This document shows positions 43,219-54,764 of a stretch of 64,000 bases of DNA, piece after piece. Each line of letters begins with the position of its first letter. Within the stretch, counting starts at the first letter, position 1. Both the position numbers and the translations under genes were made by a program. The notes under the pieces were generated by a model. It made no database searches. It worked only from the letters and a program-made list of their open reading frames with translations, and had not been told where the DNA came from. The stretch comes from Euclidia mi. Taxonomy: Eukaryota; Arthropoda; Insecta; Lepidoptera; Erebidae. The stretch covers positions 61,046,047 to 61,110,046 of the forward strand of contig OX123197.2 of assembly GCA_944739405.2 (NCBI GenBank), in the 5' to 3' direction.

Positions 43219-46200
43219 TCATTCGAGCCACCCCAGCTCTTCGAGGAAGGCCAGCAGACTCTTGATGTGGCCCACTGCCTCCCTCAGGGTGCTGTATCTC
43301 GTCAGGTACTGCTGCCTGTACTGTGCGACCTCAGGGCAGTCGAGGAGCAGGTGGGCTGCCGTCTCGTCTGCTGCCATACAGGCCCTGCACAGCGGGCTGT
43401 CGGTGATACCTATAGTAAATAGGTGTTTATTAAAGAATCCGTGTCCTGTGTAGGCGGCCGTGACTGTCCGCAGTTGTTGCTTGGACAGCCGGAGGATTTG
43501 TTTGGCTATCTTACCGTCTACTGCGGGAAGAGCCTCCTTGGCCTGCCTACATGTTTCAATACCAATCCAGGACTGGTTGTGTTGGGTCCTGGTCCTATTC
43601 CTTACCAGGTTGCGATAAAAACCAGAAGGGAGGGGAATAATGGGCTCGGGTCCCACCACCTCTAAAGTGGCCCCTCTTCTGGCAAGTACGTCGGCTGCGT
43701 CATTCCCTCTTGAGCCACTGTGGCCCTTGATCCATTGCAGTGTTAATTTGTTTTGTTTACCTACCACTGTTAGTTTCTGGTGGCATTCAAGCGTGAGTGC
43801 CGAGGTGATAGTATGGCTTTTGAGGGCTGAGAGGACAGCCTTACTATCTGAGAGGATCCTAATGGATCGCTCCCTTACCTCACGTGCCATGATTGCTGTG
43901 GCAGCTAGGATTATGCCAAAACATTCGGCCTGGTAGACCGTGTTGTAGGCTCCCAGCGGTGCTGCGATGTTGATGTTAAGGTCCTCGGAGAATACTCCTG
44001 AACCCGTACCTGTATCCGTCTTAGACCCATCTGTGAAGATCGTGAGCTCGTTGTGGCCAACCGCTCCCTCGTGTAGATCCTCGTACAGTTGGATTTTGTA
44101 TTTCTTATCGAAAACAAATTGTTTCGGTATTCGGTCGCCAATGGCTTGTGTGAGAGGAATTTCTTTAAAGAGTGTGTTTAAGTTGCTAGTGTGCGGTGTA
44201 GAGCTTCAGAGCTCTTAGCCGGATCGCCAACATCGTTGCTTCCTGTTGTATGAACAGGTGCAATGGAGGCAAGTCCAGCAACACTTCGAGTGCCGCTGTA
44301 GTTGTAGTTTTCATGCAGCCCGTGGCCGCTAGGCATGCAAGTCTTTGAAGATTTTGAAGCTTGTTGGCGGCCGTTGTTAGGTTGGTCCGAGGCCACCGCA
44401 CTACTGCGCTGTAGCTTATCATCGGACGTATTATTGTCTTATAGAGCCATAAGACAATTTTGGGGGATAGGCCCCATCGTTTACCTATCATCTTCTTGCA
44501 CTGCCAGAAGACGATGCTGGCTTTATTGAGCTTATTTTCCATGTGGCTGTGCCATGTCAATTTTCTGTCAAGAGTGACTCCCAGGTACTTTACCTCGGTG
44601 GACAGCTTGAGCTCTGTGTTGAATAGCCTGGGCAGTCGGTAAGCGTTTGTGTGTGAACATAACTAGTTCGGTCTTGTTCGGGTTTACTGATAATTCGTAC
44701 TCATTACACCACCACTCTACTATGCGTAGAGCTTGTTGAGTAAGGTCGTACACTGTACTAGTTACCTTACCTGAGGTGAGAATGGTCAGATCATCTGCAT
44801 ATCCTATTGTGTAAAAATATCTCGCGTTGAGTTTGTCTATGAGTTCATTGATGACTAAGTTCCACAATAGCGGGGAGAGTACACCGCCCTGCGGGCAACC
44901 TTTAGTTATCAAGGCTGTCTGGGAGTCGCCGTGCAGGCGCACTACTCTTTTGCTGAGCATGTTTTGGATCCACTGTATGAGCATCTGATCCACACCATGT
45001 CTGGCTAGGGCGTTGCTTATACTGGAGAAGTTTGTCTTGTCAAAGGCTCCTTCTATGTCAATGAAGGTGCCCAGACAGATGCTTTTTTGTTGTATAGCAG
45101 CTTCTATCTGGTTCACGACCTGATGTAAGGCCGATTCCGTCGATTTCCCTGAGCTGTATGCATGTTGATTGGCATGTAGGGGTTGGTGTTTAAGTGCCCC
45201 ACTTCTTAATTCCCTCTCGCATAGCCTTTCCAAGGCTTTAAGCATGAAGGAGGTCAGGCTTATTGGTCTGAAGGACTTTGCATTTGTGTAGTCTGTTTTG
45301 CCTGGTTTTGGTATGAAAATTAGTTTGACTTCCCTCCAATTCTTCGGTACATATCTAATGGCCAGGCTAGCCCTCATGATTGCCAGAAGTCTTTTGCGGA
45401 CCGGTTCACCCCCCCATTGTAATAACCCAGGGAAGATGCCATCCAGTCCGGCTGCTTTGAAGGGATGGAAGCTATCGATGGCCCATCGGAGTTTTTCTTC
45501 TGTGACTACGGTGTTTGCGTGTCTCCACTCGTGTTCGGTCGCCACTGTTGGTGTATCGTGCCACGTTATTACCGGGGTGAGGACGCAGCCTGGGAATTGT
45601 GTTTCTAGTAGGACGCGTCTTGTCTCCTCCTCCGATGTGGTGTATGTGTTATCCGGTTTACGGAGAGTACCTGGTGCAACCTTCGGTTGCTGAGCCAGTA
45701 GTTTCCTTACCCGGTTTGCTTGTTGGCAAGATTCAATGCTCCCACAGAATTTTCGCCATCCCATGGTGCGTCTGAATCTGAGGCATTTCTTGTAGCTTGA
45801 TTTGGCCGCTTTATAAGCGTCCCAATCTGCGTCCGCGCTTGTGTTCATTGTCCTGTTAAGGGCCCTTCTTACCTTCTTGCGCTTGCGTTCAAGCTCAGCG
45901 CCCACCAGGGTTGTTTACCTGGGGTTGAGGGTAGAGTGGTTTCTGGGCATGCTGCGTGGTAGCTGTCTAGCATCGACTGCGTCAGTGTACATACCTGCTC
46001 GTCGATCTGTTCATTGTCACCCAGTACCGTCGGCGTAGCAGTAAGGGTAAGTTTCTCTTTAAGTAATTGGACATACTTTGCTTTGTCAGTGTTGTGTGGT
46101 TTCCTGCGTGGCTGTGTAGGTTGTATAACGACTTCCATAGAGAAGCTGATCCATCTGTGGTCTGAGCACGATGCCTCTTTTGAGACGTGCCATCCCTTGA

Positions 46201-46816
46201 TGCGTTCAGCCGCTCCTTCTGTTGCGACAGTTAAGTCGATAATTGTCTGACTACGTCTTGTGACGAAGGTGGGCTCCGTACCTGTGTTTAATAGGGTAAG
46301 ATTAGTGATGAATAGGTATTCAACCAGTGATTTACCTCTGTTGTTATTGCAGTTCATGCCCCACATTTGGTGGTGGGCATTGGAGTCCCTTCCTTTTACT
46401 ACCTCCGTTTTGGTTCTCTCGCACTGGTTAACCAGACGCGTGAGGTCGAACGGTGGCGGGTCTTCGGCCTCGGGCATGTAGACCGATGCGAAAACAACCG
46501 CTATACTCCTTGGCTGCTGTGTTATTTCAATTTGTATCGCTGTGATGTCTTTGGAACAGAACTCCGTTAGAAATTGGGCTCTGATGTTTTTAGTTGTCAG
46601 TATGCAGGTACTTGGATGTGTGTGGTCAGTTGAAGAATAAATCTTATCTCCCAGGCTGGAAAGGCCTCTGATGAGGCCACCCCTTATCCAAGGTTCCTGG
46701 ATGAGCACGATGGCTGATTGTTGGACCTCCATCCATTTGCGCAGTTGCGCAGTGGCCGTTTGGCTGTGATGGAGGTTGATTTGGAGGCAACTGACGTCAC
46801 TAGGCAGAGGGTTCAT
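43219..46816 (-). pseudogene. LINE ORF2: endonuclease, RT and RNase H, three frameshifts
   Basis: The ATG at 46816 overlaps the end of ORF1 by 17 bases. The endonuclease (46816-45870) has LQINLHHSQTATAQ, LIQEPWIRGG, DSNAHHQMWG and the CSDHRWISF box. The RT (about 45905-44560) has FRPISLTSFMLKALE, GTFIDIEGAFDKTN, CPQGGVLSPLLWNL and IGYADDLTIL. The C-terminal RT is at 44640-44190. RNase H (about 44070-43670) has TIFTDGSKTDTGTGSG, YQAECFGIILA, RILSDSKAVLSAL and WIKGHSGSRGNDAAD, giving a D-E-D-D set. The C-terminal zinc-like CRAC...H...C motif is at 43385-43310. Single-base shifts near 45905, 44640 and 44190 break it. Catalytic residues are preserved throughout, implying recent loss. Confidence 0.85.
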
Positions 46817-48392
46817 CTTTGGATGATGTCCCCACCTCCCCGACCGTCAGCTGCGTTAGGCCGGCCAGGATGTCGCCAGCCTCCACCCCGTCGTCCCGCC
46901 GCACCGGGCTCAGGAGCAGGCTCTCATCTTCCGAGTTACCCTCGGCTGACGGGCCAGCCCCCGAGCCAGACGTGGCCGGATCTGACGGGCCGGGTTCTGC
47001 GTCGCACCCTGGCTTGGTGTTTGAGTCCTGCTTGACTCGTGTGGAGTTGTCGTCCGGAGGATGGTCGACAAACTTACCTGAGGGGTTCCGGAACCTGACG
47101 TAGACGGCACCTACCCCCAACGCGAGGCGGCGCTCGTTCTTCATCAGGATCGGGACCTGTTCTACTGGGACGCCCACTACTAGGAACCACCCACCTGACT
47201 GCCTTTCAGAGTGCAGCATCGACCATTTGTCAACCTCCAACCAGGGGTTCTGAAACTCCAGAGCGCGACCCACGTCGCGCACGTCGTCTAAGACCCCCTG
47301 TTCGTCGGGTACGACAATGCCACACCGCACTCTCTTTGGGGTCTCTTCCTGGCCCCTGACCTCCAGTTCAAAGCCCGGTGGTGGGACCAGGAGAGAGACT
47401 GCCTCCGTCAGCCAGGTACGCGTTGCCTCGTCGGCGCACCAAAGTTTGAGGACCCCGTCCGCGTGCACGGGTTTCCCGGTGAGCGCTGGAGCGGGGCGTT
47501 TGGGGGTTTTGGTCGACCAGGCATCACTCAGGATCTTCTTTTGGAGCTCCCGGAGTACCTGGTCCACCAACTCCTTCGGCAAGTTCCCTGTGCGTTTGCA
47601 TGTTACTGCAACACCCAGGGACGCCTTGGAGGCCTGTGCGTAGGACTTACCTTGTATCCTGGAGGAGTCGAGGCGGGGCTTCTTGTGCTCCCCTCGAGGC
47701 GAGCTGGTCTCGTTGAGAGCACGTTTGGCCTCACCTCTTTCCTTGTTTTCGGCAGTTTTACCTGCCGCGTTTCCCGGTGGTGCTGGGGCTGGATGCCGTC
47801 CAGGGTGGCCAGCCCGCCGCTTGACGGCAGGCGGCTTCCCCGTACTGCCTCTGGCCTTTGTGAACCCCTCGCTACTGAGCGTGGGCTGCGCGCTGGTCAC
47901 ATTGCTGGGACCTGCGACGGCAACCTGCTCAGCTGTTTTAGTGGAGGCAGCACCGGCAGTAGCAGCGGCTTGTTCAGCCTTCCGCCTAATTGCCATGCGC
48001 TGTCTCTTGCTTTTGTTGTTCCTCTTTTTCTTCGTGGAACTGGTAGCAGCGGGGCCACTCAGTTGTGTTGTGGGCGGGCGTTGGACAGGACCGGTGGTCT
48101 TGCCCTTACCCTTGCCCTTACGGTGACTCACCACTTGCCAGCCCGCGAAGGAGGAGTCATCTTCCCGCTTGATCTCAAACGGGCTGACGATTGTAAGGAC
48201 GGGACCAGTACTAGCGTTAGCCAGCGCTGAAGTCACGTCCTTGGGGGATGGTTTGACACCTGCAGCCGGGGCCACGGCGTCGACCATCTGTCTGGTTTTG
48301 GTTGTGGCGGCGGGAACAGCTTTCGCCGTCCCCGTCGCGGTTGGGGTAATAAAAAGGATTTCGGTATCCATACGTTTACTTAAAGACTTCAT
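46800..48392 (-). CDS. LINE ORF1 (gag-like) protein, 530 residues
   Basis: Intact frame from ATG at 48392 to TAG at 46802-46800. The N-terminal two-thirds is Ala/Lys/Pro-rich and low-complexity, with basic clusters (KKKRNNKSKRQRMAIRRK, about residue 120). The C-terminal part (about residues 270-430) is folded-looking: LPKELVDQVLRELQKKI, LKLWCADEATRTWLTEAV, FELEVRGQEETPKRVRCG, GGWFLVVGVPVEQVPIL. It resembles the DUF4780-type domain seen in ORF1 proteins of I/R1-related insect elements. No CCHC knuckle was seen. The likely role is RNA binding and particle formation. It overlaps the ORF2 start by 17 bases in another frame, suggesting reinitiation or coupled translation. Confidence 0.75.
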   Translation of the reverse strand: MKSLSKRMDTEILFITPTATGTAKAVPAATTKTRQMVDAVAPAAGVKPSPKDVTSALANASTGPVLTIVSPFEIKREDDSSFAGWQVVSHRKGKGKGKTTGPVQRPPTTQLSGPAATSSTKKKRNNKSKRQRMAIRRKAEQAAATAGAASTKTAEQVAVAGPSNVTSAQPTLSSEGFTKARGSTGKPPAVKRRAGHPGRHPAPAPPGNAAGKTAENKERGEAKRALNETSSPRGEHKKPRLDSSRIQGKSYAQASKASLGVAVTCKRTGNLPKELVDQVLRELQKKILSDAWSTKTPKRPAPALTGKPVHADGVLKLWCADEATRTWLTEAVSLLVPPPGFELEVRGQEETPKRVRCGIVVPDEQGVLDDVRDVGRALEFQNPWLEVDKWSMLHSERQSGGWFLVVGVPVEQVPILMKNERRLALGVGAVYVRFRNPSGKFVDHPPDDNSTRVKQDSNTKPGCDAEPGPSDPATSGSGAGPSAEGNSEDESLLLSPVRRDDGVEAGDILAGLTQLTVGEVGTSSKDEPSA

Positions 48393-48850
48393 CCCTCTGG
48401 CTTCCCGCCCTCCATGGAGTCCGCAACAGGGAACGTCATACCGGACGTTAGGATTACCAGAGGGATATAGGAACGCAAGGCTGGCTTACAGCACGACATC
48501 GGGCGCCCGCTCGGGTCAAAGGTCGGAGCCGAGTTACCAAATCCATCCGTCTTCCCTCGCTTGTGCCTTCAGTATAGCCTTCACCCACCATATCAACAGC
48601 CGAAATAAATTCCAACTGCTGATGCGGACCCCACGTCCCTAGCCTGTGGCCCTCTGACGGGACACGATGGCCATTTCCCCCGCTGCGGCTCACAGCGGGG
48701 GCTACCGTTTAGCGTGAAATTGGGACCAAAGAGGGCGTGTTGCCTCACGGTCGCATTACCGCCAGCGCCGCTCGGCTCAACCCCCCAGGACTCCGTCATC
48801 CCCGCGTACGGCGCTCGACTGCGCAGGTCCTAGCGCAGGTGGTCAACTTC
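48393..48850 (-). other. Leader region of the I/LOA-type LINE
   Basis: GC-rich non-coding sequence lies directly upstream of ORF1. Non-LTR elements of this type carry internal pol II promoters here, but I cannot point to a specific element. Open frames are GC-driven. Confidence 0.5.
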
Positions 48851-48919
48851 TCTTACCCGTGACTGTTTACTACGGGCCCAAGCCCACCCGGCCACGAGGG
48901 GGCGTGGTGAAGAGATGTG

Positions 48920-48966
48920 TAAGTGAATGTGTGTGTGTGCGCGCATGTGTGTACGTGTGTGTGTAT
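48920..48966 (+). repeat. (GT)n-rich microsatellite, interrupted
   Basis: GTGTGTGTGTGC, GCGCATGTGTGT and GTGTGTGTATGCATGTGT runs are adjacent. They lie just outside the presumed LINE leader. Confidence 0.85.
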
Positions 48967-48989
48967 GCATGTGTAAAGTGCCTGTTATT

Positions 48990-49123
48990 TGTGTTTCGGC
49001 TGGAGGTTTTGATTGCATCCATTTCTGAAGGAACTGGACCAAGAACGGGCGGCAACCTCGAGAAGGATAGTCCACCAGCCTTGCCTTAGGGATCATCACG
49101 ACCTGCGCTACCCCTGAGACCAT
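48990..49123 (-). repeat. Possible short LINE RT fragment
   Basis: The minus-strand frame encodes GVAQVVMIPKARLVDYPS followed by RGCRPFLVQFLQKWMQ. This loosely matches the RT fingers motif with an MIPK...YRP core in Jockey-group elements. It is too short and altered to be sure. It separates two LINEs that point away from each other. Confidence 0.35.
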
Positions 49124-49182
49124 TCGCCACTCCCTACACCGGACTCAGGTACAGGGAGTAGAAGTCAGTGCAGCTCAAATCT

Positions 49183-52010
49183 ATAATAGTAGGTGGCGAT
49201 TTTAATATTAATTTACTCGAAGATTCCCTGAATTCACAAAATTAAGAATTTGTTTAAGTCATATAATCTTGCATGCTTATTTTTGGAACCCACCAGGATA
49301 ACTTCCACGACATCTACTTGTATAGACAATATATTTTCAGATATTGTACCAGTTAGAAAGCAAATAATTAACAAATTAACATCAGATCATTGTGGACAAT
49401 CTATAACATTTGCTATGCAGTCTAAAAAAGTAGGTAGAAAGGAATTGAGTGTGGTGCCTAAAACTTTGCGTCGTCTGGAGGGACTTAAGGATAAACTCAC
49501 AAGTACACTACCATACTTATGCTATAATAACGATCCCAATAAGTTGTACAATTCTTTCTTTGACATGTACTGTACTATATTCAGTTCTATCTTTGTCCCT
49601 AAGAGGATCTCAGTTGCTGGTACTACATCCTTCAGTGAATGGGCAACCACTGGAATTTATAAAAGTAGAAATAAGCTTTATGAATTATATGAACAGAAGG
49701 TAATTAATAAAAATGATGAAAAATTTTGTCAATATGTAAGAAATTATTCTAAGTTATTTAAAAAGATTTGTCGTGAAGCTAAGACACTTTATTTAAAATC
49801 AAAAATTAAAAACAGTTACAATAAAATAAAAGCAACGTGGGATATTATAAACAATGAGACTGGAAAGGTCAAGATTAAAAGTAACGATTACACGCTTCAA
49901 GTAAATAAAAAGATATTAAAATCAGATTTTGAGGTTGCCACAGCATTTGAAAATTTCTTCACAGACATTCCAGTCTCAACCACTAAATCCCTGAGCTCAT
50001 CCCCCAATGACGCCGAATCTCTATTAAAAAAAATGTCAATAGGTGTAACATTGAATTTAGATTTGGTTATGTTACTGACAAAGATATTGTAAAAACTTTT
50101 AATACCCTTAATTTGAAGAAGACTAGTGATCTTTGGGGCAATTCTGTTGTGATTACGAAATCCATAATCAACACAGTAGCACCTGAACTGGCAATGATTT
50201 TCAATAGATGCATTGACTGTGGTGTGTTTCCTGATCAAATGAAAAGTAGTAAAGTAATTCCGTTATTTAAATCAGGTAGCACATCTGACCCCACAAATTA
50301 TAGGCCAATATCTGTGCTACCCACGTTTAGTAAAATTTTTGAAAAATTAATTCTAGGCCAGCTTCAAACTCATTTTAATAACAATAAGCTGTTACATGAA
50401 AAACAATTTGGTTTTACTAGGGGTCGCTCAACTACCGATGCTGGAGTTGAGCTTTTAGATAGTATTTTTGATGCCTGGGAGGAGTCGCATGATGCTCTAG
50501 GAGTCTTTTGTGACTTATCTAAGGCTTTTGATTGCGCTTTTCATGAAACATTGATCAGGAAATTACATTACTATGGAGTTTAGAACACTGCTTTGGATCT
50601 CCTAACATCATATTTGAGTAATAGGATACAGAGAGTTGAGGTAAATGGAAAAGTTTCTATGGGTTCAGTGGTCACAATGGGAGTGCCGCAAGGTTCAAAT
50701 CTTGGTCCATTCCTTATATATTAATTATTTGCCATATATTATGCAAAATAATGAAGAGATGAGAGTGTTATTTGCTGATGATACATCACTTATCTTTAAA
50801 CTTAGACGAGAACAATCAAATAATGACGATGTAAATAACGCTCTCTCTAAAGTAGTACAATGGTTTACTGCTAACAATTTACTGTTAAATGAAAGAAAAA
50901 CAAAATGTATACGATTTTCAAGACCGAATGTAAAACAAGTTAAACCTAACATATGTTTGAATGGAGAAGAGTTGGATCTTATAGATAACACCGTATTCTT
51001 AGGCATAACCTTAGATTCTAAGCTACAGTGGGGCCCACATATAGGTCAGTTGTCGAATAGACTTAGCTCTGCAGCGTACGCGGTTTATAAAATTCGTCAG
51101 TTAACTGATATAGATACGGCCAGATTAGTATATTTTAGTTATTTCCACAGCATAATGTCCTATGGCATTTTGTTATGGGGCAACGCAGCTGACATTCAAA
51201 CTGTGTTTGTACTGCAGAAGCGGGCTATTCGTGCAATCTACAGTCTTGGTTCAAGGCATTCACTGAGGGAAAAATTTAAAGAAATTAAGATAATGACTGT
51301 CGCATCTCAATACATTTATGAGAACTTGTTATATGTCAGGAAAAATATAAATATGTTTTCTAAATTCAACGACATTCATAAATTAAATACACGAAACAAA
51401 AACAAACTTGTTCTACCTTCAACTAGACTACAAAAAATAAGTAACTCATACAAGTGTCAAAGCATACGTTTTTACAACAAAATTCCAGGCAATATTCAGG
51501 AACTAAGTATTAATAAATTCAAAGTATTTATTAAACAGAGCTTGTGTTCAAAAGCTTATTACACAGTTAAAGATTATTTAGCAGACAAAAACGCCTGGAA
51601 TTGAGTTTAAAAATTATGAATTGACATTAAATTATGAATTGACATTATGAATTTTGATATTTTGAAATTAGTGACATAATATTTTTATTTACATTTGTAG
51701 TACTTATATCTTTACATTCTGACATTTTTGATTTGACATTTGTAATTTTATTTATTTTGTTTTGACATTGTGGGATTTGACATTGTTATTTTCTTTTGAC
51801 ATTTAAAATTACTTAAGTAATATATTATTATTTTATTTTTTAGACATTCTTAAATTGACATTCAATAATATTTTCTGACATTTAAATATATGCCATTTAA
51901 TTGTTTAAATTTTTATAATTTTACATATTGTTTACAACATGTATTTACTATGTATTAGCATGTAAAGTTGTGAGTACGATGTGGGCATTATTAAACATAT
52001 AAACAAATAG
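49183..52010 (+). mobile_element. 5'-truncated CR1/Jockey-group LINE
   Basis: It starts inside the endonuclease (IIVGGDFNINLLEDS at about 49186), then LACLFLEPTRITSTT and LTSDHCGQSI (SDH box at 49384). The linker runs to about 50040. The RT has NYRPISVLPTFSKIFEK, FGFTRGRSTTDAGVEL, FCDLSKAFDCAF, MGVPQGSNLGP and FADDTSLIF, then NNLLLNERKTKCIRFSRP, FLGITLDSKLQW and a C-terminus ending DYLADKNAWN (stop 51602-51604). Frame changes near 49240, 50045 and 50720 and a TAG at 50581-50583 inactivate it. It is related to the older LINE at 18931-27310. The 3' UTR (51605-52010) repeats GACATT ten times. Confidence 0.85.
51605..52010 (+). repeat. LINE 3' UTR with ten GACATT words
   Basis: In 51615-51895 the hexamer GACATT occurs ten times, mostly as TTGACATT, plus variants (TTACATT, GACATA). 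The spacing is irregular, about 10-45 bases. The UTR ends with ATTAAACATATAAACAAAT. The iteration is confined to the UTR. Confidence 0.75.
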
Positions 52011-52239
52011 TTGTGGCAACCTGTCTGATGGCTTAGGCTGACATGCTTATGCATACACCTTCTGATGGCGTGGAGGCATAGTGATACAGATCGTGCTGGC
52101 TCCCTCAATCAAGGTTGAGCCGTACGATTGCTGTTGAATGCGGGCCATCAGTGGGCCGAGTCAGTCAAAAGCGTCAGATGATTTCCTGCATTGTACTTGC
52201 ATACTAAACCCTTTTTTTGTCTGGACTTTAAAAGATCAA

Positions 52240-52420
52240 GAAAAGACTAAAGAAATTGAAGTGACAAAAAAACAATGATTCTGAGTTTGTTTCGGCTTTT
52301 CTTCTCAAGAAGTCATTTAGCTAGGAAAAGCCGGCATCATCTAGAATAGGGTTTTGACATGTATAAGTGTTGTAAACAACCAAAATGCAGAAATAAATAT
52401 GTCTTTATATCAGTGATGCT
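52240..52420 (+). repeat. LINE 3'-UTR-like repeat fragment
   Basis: It contains GTTTCGGCTTTTCTTCTCAA, CTAGAATAGGGTTTTGACAT and GTGTTGTAAACAACCAAAAT and ends in a short AAATAAATATG tail. The distal part matches 3193-3276 on the opposite strand. Confidence 0.55.
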
Positions 52421-52454
52421 AAAGATGAGTTGACCTGCACGGGCTTCCGCCCCT

Positions 52455-52665
52455 AGAGAATATCATGGAGAACTTTCAGACATGTAGGTTGCCTCACGTT
52501 GTGTTCTTTTACCGTTTAGCAAGTTATATTTAACATTTTAATACGCATATAACTTTGAAAAGTCATTGATGCGCGCCGTACCTTCAAGCCTGAAACTCTT
52601 TGCATAGGAATCTGTCGGTAGGTCTTCACTAGGCTATTGGCCTGCTTTTATAAATCCATACTAAT
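52455..52665 (-). mobile_element. SINE family B2, diverged copy
   Basis: In reverse complement a head with AATAGCCTAGTGAAGACCTA is followed by a degenerate B box, then ATGACTTTTCAAAGTTATAT, AAATATAACTTGCTAAACGG and GAGGCAACCTACATGTCTGA. Both head and B2 tail are present. Confidence 0.65.
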
Positions 52666-52669
52666 ACAA

Positions 52670-54760
52670 TAGACGACTAAACTGAAAGACGTCAATTGGA
52701 AATAGGCCTACCTCAATCCTCTTAACACAGACTGACCTTGAGCCACCCGCATCTATACGCTTCCCGCAGACTCCGCGGACCACCGATCTCGTTGATCGTT
52801 ATAGGAGGCTGGAAAGTGACAGCGGCTGCTTTTTACCTCAATATATCATGTTTTATTAATCCGATTCCGACGCAAGTGAAGCCGTAGGCGAAGCTTAGTA
52901 ATATTCATAGTCATAAAAAATACGAATGATAACACCTAGCTTTGCATTACCAAATGGAGTTCACCCACCTCTCGACTACCCCAAACAATCTACAATCAAT
53001 GTTGCTTATCATACAAATTACGAGTTAGTGCCAAATAATTACGCACTTAGCAGAACGGCCTAATTATGCACGGAGGTGTATGCTTACGGTTGGCATATTA
53101 GGTCGAGCCTTGTTTAAGAAATGATATTCTATGTTAATGGCACAATATTTTTCAGAGGTTGTCAACCGAGTGAACGTATGGAGCAATATTTTAGCTTAAT
53201 TGCTTTATTTTATTATGGGAAGGTAACGTTAAAGGATAATAAACACACCCTTCCTTGGGTGTCAACCAACAGTGATTATTTTGTAGCTAGCTCTACCAGC
53301 ACCAACGCGTCCCTATTGGGCAGTATTTAGTACTGATTTCGGGAACTGTGTCAAAAATGTCCTATCGACGAACGGTTCAAATAGGATTCATTGATGCCCA
53401 AGCTCAGACTAAACGCCTAAGCCCGACATCATATTATGGCCACCAACAAAATCCACACCACATATGCATGGTTATTTCATATTTTGTACATATGCACTGT
53501 TTGCATAGACAGTTGTAGAAACGTTTGTGATATTGAACGCAACGTATGTGCCTTAACCCTTAGGCAGTATTTTGAGATATTTTAACTGTAAGAACGTGAA
53601 ATTTCTACCGCAATGAGTAGGTGCGCGTAGGTGGTATGGTTAAGGCTGGGTCAATTTTGAGCTGCTAATATCAACTCCTGTTTAAGGATTTCAGCAACGA
53701 GCTAATGATAATTCAGGCCCAGTGTTACAATCGCTTATAAGCGTAACTTTACAGTAGAAAATTAACAATTTTCAGAAACATTAAGGAAACGGGCAAAGAA
53801 CGGGCAGAAAACTAAAAAAAAATTATTACTTTTTGATTAGATTTTGCTAAAAAAAACCAGTTTCAACAGTTAATACATTTTTAAATTCGTGATATTAAAA
53901 ATAAATAAAACTGTTTTTTAATATAATTTTGAAAGACACTAAGAACCTATCGATGGTTTGGTTTACTAACTGTCAATACAAATACAAGCCTCGTCGCGTC
54001 TTCCTAAATTTGTTAATTTAATAAATCACTTTGTACTACAAAATATTGTAATTGTTTCTTAAAGTCATTTGAAACATTATGATGTTGTGCTCCTCTCAAC
54101 TAGCTTCATTCCTTTTTTTCCAAAGAACCAATTATAATTTTCACTGTACAAGCCTCAAAATCAAGGGATTTTCAAACAACAATTTCTTATATTTGAGTTA
54201 CGACCAAAGATACGTGATCAAGAGAGTAAGTATTTGCTACGCTTCTGTAACTTCTAACAAGCATTTAGCTTAGCTAAACACTTTAACAAGAATACCAATT
54301 TAACATGCAACCTAATAAGGAACATTACGTAAAGTTCCGCACAGTTGCCGTTAGAAGTTAGCGCAGTAAGCAAACTGTCATGGTAACTAGAAATTCTATT
54401 AAAAACTTGAAAAACACAAATACGAGACGCTTTTATTGCTTAGAAGAAAATTCGATGGCGGCCTCTTGTGTATTCTATCAAAAAGTTGCTAATGTTTCTT
54501 TACTATTCGCACCCGGTAGCTTGACTATGCAGTGTTATAATAATATCCTGAGACAATGTACACACTCACATCTGATCGCAAACTGCATAGTAATAGCTTG
54601 TTATATATGGCAGACAGACCACAGCACTGATAAACACAAATACTTATGCGTTTACTAAATACATGCATATTATAAACTTGTTCCCTGCGGTTTCACAAGC
54701 TTTATTTTTCGTATCTTAACAACAACGGGACAAATTACAGCCTATATGTAGCTTCCAAAG
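52670..54760. other. AT-rich stretch without recognisable gene
   Basis: Short open frames at 53121, 54079 and 54380 have no domain or repeat support. A decayed Helitron-like 3' end (GTGAAGCCGTAGGCGAAGCT) lies near 52877. Confidence 0.45.
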
Positions 54761-54764
54761 TCCT

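Larger units (their letters stand above)
43141..48850 (-). mobile_element. Near-complete I/LOA-type LINE with RNase H
   Basis: It carries a leader of 450 bp or more (48850-48393), ORF1 (48392-46800), and ORF2 (46816-43219) with endonuclease, RT and RNase H. A short 3' UTR ends at about 43141 in a CAAGTATCAAGTAT-type mini-repeat. It is markedly GC-richer than its surroundings. An RNase H domain after RT separates it from the CR1/Jockey/RTE LINEs here and places it in the I superfamily (I, LOA or similar). Clade is not settled. ORF2 has three frameshifts, so this copy is not autonomous. The exact 5' end is uncertain. Confidence 0.8.

Noticed and set aside
47463..48642. Long plus-strand ORFs (up to 255 codons) over the I/LOA-type LINE
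   Set aside because: They are shadows of the minus-strand ORF1, which has the coherent domain content.
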